The notes beneath the pieces are model-generated. The model was not told the origin of the DNA, did not search any database, and saw only the letters and a list, made by a program, of their open reading frames with translations. From NCBI GenBank assembly GCA_947585795.1, contig CANPXG010000018.1:1-41570 (forward strand): a DNA stretch of 41,570 nucleotides, given 5' to 3'. The position numbers and the translations under genes are program-made. Source of the stretch: an uncultured Clostridia bacterium. GTDB taxonomy: Bacteria > Bacillota > Clostridia > UBA1381. How positions within the stretch are numbered: position 1 is the stretch's first letter; every line of letters starts with the position of its first letter. Positions 25,001 through 37,000 of this stretch are shown one piece after another.

Positions 25001-28000
25001 AAAGAGGCACTGCCGACGAGTATCGTGCGGAAGACGCTTCCTGCGGCGGCGGCAGCGTAATGGCACCCGAAGAGCCTGACGGAAGCGAGAAATATCCGTT
25101 TGAGATTTCTCACCCCGCAGACTTACAGAAGATCGAGGACGACCTCGACGCGCATTACGTGCTGATGAGCGACCTTGATATGTCAAGCGTGGAATGGACG
25201 CCTATAGGAACTGAAGACAAACCGTTTACGGGAAGCTTAAAGGGTAACGGAAAGACCGTCAAGAACCTCACGATAAATACCGGAAATGAAAATAATTACG
25301 GTATATTCGGTGTGAACGACGGTAGTATCGACAACATAAAGCTTGAAAATATCACAATAAACGCAACAGCGGACGACGGTAATGACGATCAATACGTCGG
25401 CTCCGTAGCCGGTATTAACGGCGAAAACGCGCGTATAAGCCGCGTTGCGGTATCCTCCGGCACAATAGACTCCTCTTACGCATCGGGCGGTCTTGCGGGC
25501 GAGAACAGAGGTACGATTATCAACTCCTACAACAAGGCGAACGTATCGTCCTCCGAGTACGCGGCAGGTATCGCGGCTATAAACAAGGGCTCTATTGAGA
25601 ATACATACAGCGTCGGAACGGTTTCCACAAGGGCGACGTCCGACCGTGACAGCCGCATGGCAGGTATAACGGTATCCAATCTTGACAGCGCGTCTGTCGT
25701 AAGCTCGTATACCGTAGTACCCAATCAGGTATACAGCAAGGCTGTAAGCAACACAAACGTTACGGACAGCAAGGCTGTAATGCCCGAGAGCCTGTCAGAT
25801 ATAAGCACATTTGTCGGCTGGAACTTCGACAGCGTATGGACCATATCGGCGAACCAGTATCCGACAATAGCGGCTCAGACGGCTGACAGCGACGTTTCCG
25901 ACTTGAACGTTCCCGACGGCAGCGAGGATAATCCGTTCAGAATTTCCTCCGCTGTGGGACTTATGAGTATCGGTAACGACGCGGAAAGCCTGACGAAGCA
26001 CTACATACTCGAGAACAACATCTCGTTTATGACAGGCGATTCGCAGTACATCGTAATGGAACCGATAGGCAGCGAAGAAACTCCGTTTACGGGAACTCTC
26101 AACGGTAACGGATACGCCGTTACCGACCTGGTACTCTCGTCGGCTAAGAATATTGACGGCGAGGATCACTCGGCACTGTTCGCCGTAAACGACGGCACGA
26201 TTGAAAATCTTGTTGTTATCCCGAACCAGATAGGCGACGCGTCTGTACAGAATGCGGCAGCAATAGCCGGCGTAAACAACGGAACGATTTCGCAGACGGC
26301 GGTATTGTCGGGCGACATTACGGCGAAGAAGCTGTCTGCTGGTATCGCGGTTGTGAACAACGGTACTATAGAGAATTCTTACGTAAGCGAAACAGACCTC
26401 AGAAGCGATGATAAAGTCGCGGGTATCGCTGCGAAGAATACAAATAAGATAAGCCACGTATACAGCACGGCTGACGTATCGGGAGCGCTTGAATACGGCG
26501 CATCGATCGCGGCTGAAAACAGCGGAACGATCGAGTACTCGCACGCGATAGCCGGCGTACCGTTCTCAGCCGAGGACGAAGGCATTGAAACGCAGTATGG
26601 CAACAGCACGTTGTCGGCTACCGAAATGACAAGATCGGCAAACTACACCGATTGGGACTTCGACACAGTATGGACGACAGACGGAAGCTCTGCTCCGACA
26701 CTTCTCATGGAGCAGTACAACGCTATGTCGATATCGCTGATGGCTCTTGATCTTGACGATGATGAAGAAGAGCATTGCGAGCATATTGTATACATCAGAA
26801 ATACAAAGAACGCCGCTATGATCTACATCAAGGCTCAGGATCCGAATGCGACGATAATGATAACAAGCAGTATCGGCGCAGGCTCATACGTGGGCGAATT
26901 TGAGGGTATTATAAACAATCTCTTCAACGAACGCACGGAAATTCCGTTCACCGTAAGAGCGACGAACGGCGACGAGGAGCAGCATACTCTCGTAGTCATT
27001 AAGGAACCGATAGTGGCATCGCTTGAAAAGGTCGTTATAGACGACGTTGAAATTCCGCGCGTGAACAACACGTACATAGCGGAGGTTGACGCGAATGCAA
27101 GCAGCGTATTCGCCAAGTTCGTTCCCGTTTCGGGAACAGTCGAGGTAATCGACAGCAACGGATACAGCGTACAGCTTACGACCGACGATAACAAGACATG
27201 GTATAACGAAACATTACCCGTAACTCCGGGCGAGGTAACAAGATACACGTTAAGAGTTACGAACGGCAACGGCTTAGCCAAGTTTGACTATACGCTTATG
27301 CTTAAGCCCGCCGCATACCATACCGGACTTAAGTATGTTCAGGTTGACCGACTTGAACTCTCCAACGGTTATCTTGTAGGAGACGGATATGAGAATGTTA
27401 CAGATGTAGAGGATAACGTATACACGTACGTTATTGATCAGGAACTCGCGTATATCGCGATCAAGGCTGAAGCAGTCAACACAAATTCAGTCGTAAGAAT
27501 TGCCTCGAAGAGCAATAACTCGTATATCCACGAGCTTACGCAATTCTCGCTTGACACAAGCATTAAGGAATTCTATATTCCGATAGACGTAACCTCGGAC
27601 GAAAATGTCGTTGAGCACTATATCCTCCATGTATCGAGAAAGAGTATCGACGACAGTCTGAAGGACGGCGGCGTAATTGTCAAGTACGGAGAATACACAT
27701 ACACACCGGCTCCCGAGGAGAAGGTTATAGACGAAGAAACGGGCGAAAAGGCAACGGTATACGTTGTTAAGCTTGACAACCCTGCCGACGCTCCGTTTAA
27801 GAACGAAACACGCGTTGACATCTCCATTGAGGCAAACGATGTTTACGCAATCGTGAACGCGGGCAAAGATATACCCGTCAGCGATCCGACCTCGGCAAGC
27901 ACGAATAAGTGGGAAGTTAAGAATGAGCTTCTTAACGACACTGAGCTTACGATATATCAGATCAAGACGAAGGCTGCCGACCTCGACGAACCGACGGTAT

Positions 28001-31000
28001 CGTATCTGTATATCTACAAGCAGAGCGACATCACCGAGCTTGAAAAGATTGCGGCAAGCTATGAGGATGACGGAGCGACGACAACAGTCGAAGCGATACT
28101 TGACGAGAATAACGTATATCAGATATGGGTACCGTCAGACGTAACGCTTTTAGACGTTGAGGCTGTGACAAAGACCTTGCTTGCTCAGGTCAAGGTTGAA
28201 AATAACGCGTACAGTGAACACATTGACACGTTTGAAGACCTTAGCATCGCCGGCAGAAACAGCTTCGGCGTAACCGTACGCTCATCGTCCGGAAATTACG
28301 AGAAAGCATATACCGTAAACATTAACAGGCTTGACTTAAGCCTCAGCGAAGTAAATGTAGCTCCGACCGGCTCATCAATTTACAGCGACGCGCAGTATGA
28401 CAGTAACCTTGACGCTTACGTAATACGTCTTGACCCGAAGAACGCGGACGCTATTGTAAACGCGGTTGCAAAGAACAGCGACAATTACGTAAGAATAGGT
28501 CACCTGTGGAAGCCTACGGAGCCTGTACAGGCAGAAGGCATGAGTCAGGAGCAGTACGATCAGCTCTACGCCGAGTACGTGAAGGACCTTGCCGCGTTCA
28601 ATAAGAACGCCGCAAGCTACGGCTTGAATGCGGACGTTAAGTGGGACGGTCAGACCGAAGATAACGGCGGCTGGGTAATAGCAGAGAACACGTCGCTTAA
28701 CGTGCCTCTCACAGATACCGACGGCGGCTTCACGATGGTTAAGCTGCAGGTAGGTGCCGCAAATCAGAACGGTGATACCCTCGCGGAGAGAATAGGCGCT
28801 GTTAAGACGTACAACCTGCTTATCGGCAGAAAATACACGAATAAAGACAAGGATATTGACATTTACATCGACAACAAGAAGCTGACCGAGTATGAAACCG
28901 AGGACGACGGAACCATTGTCTTCAGATACGGTATCAGAAAAGACGCTTCGTCGTCGGTACTGTTCAATACCTATGAATACGCACCGTCACCGTATGATCC
29001 GACGGTAACGGTAGAGTTCCCGAACGGTGAATCCAACACTGATTTTGATCCGCTATCTAAGCCTATGAACGTCAAAGTAAATGACGCGGGTCAACCCGAT
29101 TCGGTAATCAGACTGACATCGGTTCCCGAGGCAGGTGTGGAGTACACCAAGCATTATAAGGTGATCATCTACAGACTGTCGCAGGATACATCGCTCGAGC
29201 ATGATCCGAGTTTGGAAGTAAATGCAAGAACGACTGTAAACGAAACCGGCAGAACGTCGAACTCAACCGTATCGTCGAAGATAGTGGATAACTTCATTGT
29301 AAGCGAGTCCACCATGACGGTAGATCCTGTGACAAATCAGAAGTATCTGAGAGTTCACATTAAGACCGTATCGGATAAGGCGACTATCAAGCTTAACGGC
29401 AGCAGCACGAAGTACGTCGGCGAAACAGACCTGCCGAACGACGATGTGGTAGGCATACTCATACCCGTTAATGAAGGCGAGTTTGAGAAGATCATACCGT
29501 TCACCGTAACGGCGGAGGATACGAGATTTACCTCGTCCAACGAGCTGAGAGTAACAATTCAGTCCGTAAGCACCGACGTTGATTACGTACAGGTAAACGG
29601 CTCGACAGCATTCGGACCGTTCACCGACGAGAACACGGGTATAAGATACTTCAACGGCTTCATACCCAAGACGGTACGTGACGCGGCTGTCAGTGAAGGC
29701 AGAAAGACTACGGTAGCGGTACAGGCGAAGAACCACACCAACGAGGAACACAACAAGACGATCGCCGCGCTTATGGACGACGAGGATCCGGCGCTCAGAA
29801 ATACCATCGTCAACACGACATACGCGTCGTATCTGGTATCGCATCCGTACTTACTCGACGAAGTTGATTATATTGAGAACGAGATGCCGCAGGTCATCAC
29901 CTTCTCGATCACGTCCGAATCGGGCGCAACCGAGGAATACGAGCTTCGCGTATATCTCGCGAATGACGACAATAACGACGTTGAGCCTATCGACAAGGAA
30001 AATCATGTAGATAAGGTATGGGTAGGCGTTATAGGAACGCTTGACCATATCGATCCCGCCGAGTATGACGAAACTGCGGTAGATACGTATATCGCGGGAA
30101 TCGAAGCGGGCATAACCTCAATAGAAATGAGAGTTGTGGCTGACTCCGAGTACGCGGGTATCGACATCAAGGATCCGATCACAGGTCAGTATTCGTCGAA
30201 TTACGTCCTCAAGACCAAGACGGTACAAATCTCGCACCTTGAGCCTGACAGAGGCTACGAACTGCACTTCAGAATAAGAACGCAGGACGAGATGCTTTCG
30301 GGTGTAGGCGAAGGCAGAGAGTACACCGTAAGACTTGAAAGACGCTCGAACAACAGAAACCTTAAAGAAATAACGGCGTACCCGTATGACGCGCAGATAC
30401 AGAAGAACACGAATATTACGACCGACAAGCCGGTTGTGATCAGGACAGCGTACGCCGAAACATACGTATCGGTTCTCATAGCCGCCGAGTTCGGAACGGC
30501 GCGCATCGGCTTAACGATAGATGGTGAGAACATAGTTTCCGAGAGCAGCACGTTTGACACTACGATGATGAAGCTTCCGGGACTGCCGTTCAAGGAAGAA
30601 AACGACACTATAGATCCGGTAACGGGCGAACATTCTCAGAATTATACAGTAACGGTATGGAGCTACGAGGGCGACGTAAATCCCGCGTACTACACCATTA
30701 AGCTCGTCAGAAAGATAAACGACCTCACGGTCAAGGCTGTCGAGTTCAAGGGACGTGCCGCGACGCAGGACGAGAATGATCCGCACATCTTCAGAATAGA
30801 TATCGACTATGACGAAACGGGAATTGCCGATATTTACGCTGAGGCTAACTACTCAAGCAATTATATCAAGATAAAAGATAACTCGTATGCAAAGAAATAC
30901 GACGAGTATGATACTCTTGATATAACCGACATCACAATAGACCAGCCTATGGAGGTTATCATAACCGTAGGCTCGTCGGATCTCCTCGCTAACGGTCAGC

Positions 31001-34000
31001 CCGACCAAACAGAGGTAACAAAGCTGATAATTACGAGGAACCCCGCCGAGAAGCTTAGAGATGACCTTCTCCTCAACATGTTCGTACATCACATTAAGAG
31101 TGATGACTCGAACTACACCAAAGCGGCGCTTAACAGCATCACACCGCCGACGGCGACAAAGGGTAAGATTTACAACTACATCAGCTTCATATCACCCGCG
31201 GCGACGGAAGCGTTTATCAAGTCGCAGACCAAGTCCCCGACTTCAAAGATAACGTTCTATCCGATGGACAGCAACGTAAAAACAGCGGGACCGCAGGCGC
31301 AGCAGCTTGACACATCGGTAATGATGACGTCAGACACAGAGCAGATAAGAGCTATAGTGGAAGCTGCCGACGGCAAGACGCAGGAATACACCTTGACGAT
31401 ACAGCACTCCAAGAGTGAGGTGGGACTCAAGTCCGTATTCGTGGATTACTGGCAGGATAGCTATAATCCGGGCGTTGTGGCTCAGGAGGAAGGTATGATC
31501 ACCGGCATCACAGCCGATGGCGTAACCGAATACCTAATAAATGTTCCGGCTCATACCACAAGCGTTAAACCGTATGTTCTGCCTATCGACCAGTGGGCAT
31601 ACGTTCAGTATGAGGACAGCACGGGCGTACTGCTTGACAAGCAGCAGCAGGGCATAAATCCCTCTTACAGAGGCGCGACGGTGGATGAAGTATACATCGG
31701 CGAAAAGCTTGAGTACGTATTCAACTTCACCGTAATCTCGAGAACAAACAGCTCGCCGACGAAGTACAGAATAATCGTTGTAAACAGACCTGAGGGTACA
31801 GAGCTTGTTTCGGCTGAAGTCGGTACGAGAAAAGAGGAGCATAAGGACACAGATCCCACGACATTGCTCACGGAAGATCAGCAGAACGCCGCAGTATCGT
31901 TCTCGCACGCGGTTCCGACAGGTAACGCGGCTTACGAGGGCTCCGTTCCGTTCAACTACAGAACAGACGTGAACGGCGTTTCAAAACCGACCGCCGTAAT
32001 CAGAATCAAGGCGGCGGAGGGCGCTGTGATCACAGTGGCTGACGCGCTCGGTGAGAAACAGGCTATCGGCACATTCATAGGAGAGGTTCTGCTTAACGAT
32101 GACGATCCTCCGAAGCCGACTACAGTTCCTCTGACGATAACAGATCCGTCGGGCAGAGTAACCGCACCTTACAGAATAAACATTGTAAGATACAAGTTCC
32201 CGCACGACCTCACTATTATCGCCAACGGTGAATTGACCGAGTACAGAGGTCAGGAAGACGCGGAAACGCACATTAAGTATTACTACGAGAAGCCGACAGA
32301 CCTTCCGTTCATGCTTGACACGGCAACGCTGAACATAATCATGGCGGCTCCGGGACTCCAAGCGGATCATATAACGCCTATTACATACTCACTGAAGGTA
32401 GGCTCAAATGCTCCTGTTGAGATAACGAAGGATAAGACGTACACGATAAGCACAGTACCGCTTTACGGCGAAGTAACAAGAGTTCCGATTCAAGTCTACG
32501 GACAGAAGGATACTGTCGATGCCGGCGATGAGATGTCGCTATTGTCAGAGTACTACGTAACTATAAGACGCAGACAGGCGAACTCTAACATCGGCGTGGT
32601 ACTGGTAGATGATAACGAAGCATCGTCAACGGTTATTAACGGCGAACCCGCGTTCGAGGCGTACTCGTACTCGGCTGCTCAGCCGCCAACCGCGAAGGTA
32701 ACCATTATGGCGACCGACAACCACGCGAAGCTGTCATTGTCGGGACAGACGATAGAACAGGCTTACGCGGGCGAAACGAACGGATTCCTTGAGGCTAACG
32801 TTAAGCTTCAGGAGGGTGAGAACTACTTTGAGATACAGGTAGATAACCCGAACGAGCTGCCGTACTTCTACACGCTGAGGATTATACAGGTTCCGGTTGA
32901 CGTATATCTCGACGATTTGTACGCGACCAAGCAGGACGACAAAGACAAGTTGCCGTTCTACAACTCGACATTCCATAAGACAATAACGAGTTACACGATA
33001 TTGTCGGATAATAAGACGAGTGATTACGACATATTCGCAAAAGCGTTTGAAACGGCAACGGCACTTCAGGCATACGCCGAGGCAAAGGGATTGGATAAGT
33101 CCGAGTATCAGACAAGAATAAAGATTGGCAACAATACGTTTGAACAAGTCCAGTCCACGGATATAGCGGACATTGACAAGTACATAGAGCAATATGTAAG
33201 CACACTCTTAAACGGTGACATTCCCGAATATGTAAGTATACCGATCGAGCTTATGGTACCGCACTTTACGCGTACGTACAAGATTGAGATACATGATCCG
33301 TCAGACGACGCGACGCTCGACAATCTGAGAGTATTTGACCATAGCGAGCAGATACCCACGGATACGACGCTTGATTACGCGCTTGATCCGTCATTCGATC
33401 CCGATACGCTCGAATACACGGTTGATATTCCGTCAGACGTGACCAATGTGGACATCTACGCGAGAGCAAATCACCAGCATGAAGGCGCTCAGACGCTTGT
33501 TGCACTCGTTAAGGGCGGAGAAAACAACCCGATAGAGAGCAGCTTCATCATGCTGCACCACAATGTACAGCTCGACTACGGTAACAATGTATTCTATGTG
33601 AACGTAACGAGTGAAACCTCGTCCATGCTCACATATAAGCTTAACATTTACCGCAAGCCGTTAGACGCTGATCTCAGTCAGCTTCGCGTAAACAACATGC
33701 CGGTTACAAAACAGGCTGACGGAACGTATGTAGCGTACGTGGCGATGGATTCAAATCCTGTTGTCACAGCCAAGGCAAGCGACACAAGAGCAGTAACGAC
33801 GCTCTCATCGGGCGGTCAGACTGCGGTTTCGGACAACACAAACACTGATCCGGATAAGCAGTATTGGGCAACTCTCGTTATGCAGAAGATCACCCAGCCG
33901 TCCACGACCGTGAACGTAAATGTGGCTCTGTCAGTTGACGGACTCTCGATCAGTAAGGATTACAAGCTTACGATCATAGGCGTTAAGGCTAACCCCGAAT

Positions 34001-37000
34001 ACAACGGAAACGACATCGTAAGCATTTACATGGATGTGGAAGGCAGCAGCTTCACGGATGATCCGACCATTCCGTACGCGAACCCGATAGGCGCGGTATG
34101 GAACGCGGAGGAAGGATATTACGAGATAGGCATACCTTACACAGCCCCGAACAATCCGTACATGAGAGTTATAACGCTCAATCCGGGCAAGCTCGTAGGC
34201 ATAGGCGCGGGCGAGAATAACGCCAAGGCGCCTGACAGCGGTTCTGAAATTCAGTTCACGGATCAGGTATACCTGATACAGCCCGACATTAACGGCAGAT
34301 ACCTTGTAAACATTGCCGTTAAGGATAAGATAACAGGCGAAGCTACAAATTATAAGGTATACGTAACAAGACTGTCGAATGACGCAGACCTTATTGTTCT
34401 CGATCCGGAAGCGGGCGTAACGCTCGATCCGTCGTTCACAAGCGAGGTCAAGGAATACACGATAGATGTTGACAGCTACACCGACAGCGTGAAATTCGAC
34501 GAGATCCGCGCAAGCGAAAACGCTTCGATAAAGCTCATGCTTTCATCGTCAAGCGGTTCGAGCGTAATTGACTTCACGAACGGAAGCTCGTACACCTACA
34601 GTTCACTCGTTCCGGGCAACAACCTTATGAAGATACAGGTAACGTCGCAGGATACGACGATAACCAAGGTATACACCGTCAACATCAGACGTCAGGTTCC
34701 CGTTACGGACGCGGCTCTCGATGATATCAGAGTACAGATAGGCGACAAGTTCTACAGCTTGGTACCGATGTTTGATAAGGACGTATTAAGCTATGACCTT
34801 GTTATTGAGGCTCAAATCGACGAAACGGAAACACCGATAATCATAACGGCTACTCCGGGAGCCGACGCGGAATACTCGATAACAGGAAACTTGAACGGCG
34901 TGAACAAGGATACCACGACGCTCGGAACTCCGAATGTTGTCATAATAGGCGGCGAAGGCAGCGAGAAGCTTGAGAGCAAGTCCACGACGACGGTAATGTT
35001 CAGTATCGCCGCAGGCGATGTAGTGGCTCGCGAATACAAGATAAACCTGTACAAGAACGAAAATGTAAACATCAATCCTAAGCATAACTTCCTGTCGGGT
35101 ATATCGCTGGCTAACCACCCGCTGACGATGGTCAACTCGTCGGATATCGATTACAACTACTACGCGAACGTTCTGAATATCGAAACGGAAGACTTCCTGA
35201 CGCTAATTCCGAACCTCAGCGTAACGGGAACAGTGGGCGACCTTAAGGCTCACCTGTACGCGATGAATAATACAGACGTTCAAACGCCTGACCTTACGCC
35301 GGGCGTACCCGTACAGCTCAAGTTCAACCCGGGCAACAACCTGTTCATCATCTTGGTTGAAGACACCGCGGGTGAGAACAAGAGATACTATTCGATCACT
35401 GTCAACAGAGAATCGGATCAGAAGGCGAGTCCGTACCTTAACAGTATCACTGTTCCGGGACACGACATGACTCCTGTATTCGATCCCGACACAACATCTT
35501 ATAAGATGACTGTTGACAAGGATGTTGACTTCATCTCACTCAGAGCAGAGGCAGACAACTCACTGTCCGAAATTTGGGTAAGAAGTGAAGCTCAGGATTA
35601 CGACTTCATCAACGCCGGTATAGCGAACGCCGAGGACATTCCGATCGTGGAAGGCAATAACAAGCTTGTCATCACATCATCGGCACCCGACGGCTTAACG
35701 AGAAAGGTTTACGTGATCAACGTATACAAGATGGGCGAGGACGACGACGCTGACCTCATCGACATTCAGTATACGGAAGGCGGAGTAATGAGCCCGCTGT
35801 TCGACAGCGACATCGTAAACTACAACCTGGCGTACAAGTACGAGGAGGCAAATATAGTTCTTACTCCTATAGCAAGAATGCCTGAGGTAACAGACATATC
35901 CGTAACCATAAACAACGGCGGCTCAACGACCGTTGAAAGCGGCGAAGGCGTAGCGGTTACGCTGCCTGTCGGTATGACGAAGGTTACATTCCATGTAACA
36001 AGTCAGGTAGAATATACCGACGGCTCCGGCAAGCTGCACACGCTCTCGGGCGACAAGACGTATACGGTCAACATTTACCGTGATCCGTACGAAACGCCCA
36101 TACCCGAGCTTACGTCGGCTATAGAGGTACGCGACCGGAACTTCAAGAAGTATGAGCTGGCTCCCGCGTACAATAAGGACGAACATTCGTACTATGTAAG
36201 CGTACCGTCCGACTTCGACACGGCACGCATAAGAGTATTCGCCGAGTCCGGCGATCCCGATAACAAGAATGATATAACGATAACCGTAAACAATAAGTCG
36301 GCGGCTAACGGCAAGGATACCGTCCTCAACAATATCGTATACGGCGACAACATCGTTACGATCACTCTTGCGAACTCGCAGGGCAACCACGAATACTACA
36401 CGGTAGTTATAAACCGTGCAGAAGAGGGACTTGATCCCAAGCTTGAAAACCTTGAAGTAGTGCAAGACTTCGAGCTTGATCCGTCATTTGATCCGGACAC
36501 TGCGGCATATGAGATCAACGTTAATTCCGATACGGAAATAATCAATCTCATCCCGACAGCGTCAGACGCGAAGATCACCATTAACAACCTGACGGTTGAA
36601 AGCGGTAAGCCCTCGCAGAATCTTATCCTTAAGAAAGGAAAGAATACGGTACTCGTAAAGGTAACGGCTCTTGACACGTCGAAGAGTCCCGCCGAGGTAA
36701 CGACGACGAACAAGGTATATATCGTAAATATCTATCGTCCGAATGAAAACGGCGACGACTTCCTCACAAAGCTTACTCTTAACAAGGGAACGATCGTTCC
36801 GGCGTTCTCGAGAGAGGTAAGAAATTACTTCGTAACCGTTCCTTACGACGTTGACGAGGTAGAGCTTGACACCAAGGCGAACAAGGAAGACACGATAATC
36901 AAGGTAAACAGTGACCTGTACGCGAACGCTCCGATGGTTCTGCCGCTGACGGCAGGCGAGGATAATTCGGTATCGATCAGACTGTATGCTGAAGAAACGG

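Larger units (their letters stand above)
24973..27009 (+). other. Split cadherin-like module 26, interrupted by a GLUG-type beta-helix
   Basis: The module opens normally (NTSVAEVIAERG from 24973) and breaks at SCGGGS, with Cys at 25042-25044. It resumes at EEEHCEHIVYIRN, with Cys at 26776-26778, and then shows the usual MIYIKAQDPNATIMI core and closing strand HTLVVIKEP (ends 27009). Joined across the gap, the two halves give one module of about 100 residues, the normal size. The insert is therefore nested in an early loop of the sandwich, and the flanking cysteines could pair and close the neck of the insert. Confidence 0.7.
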
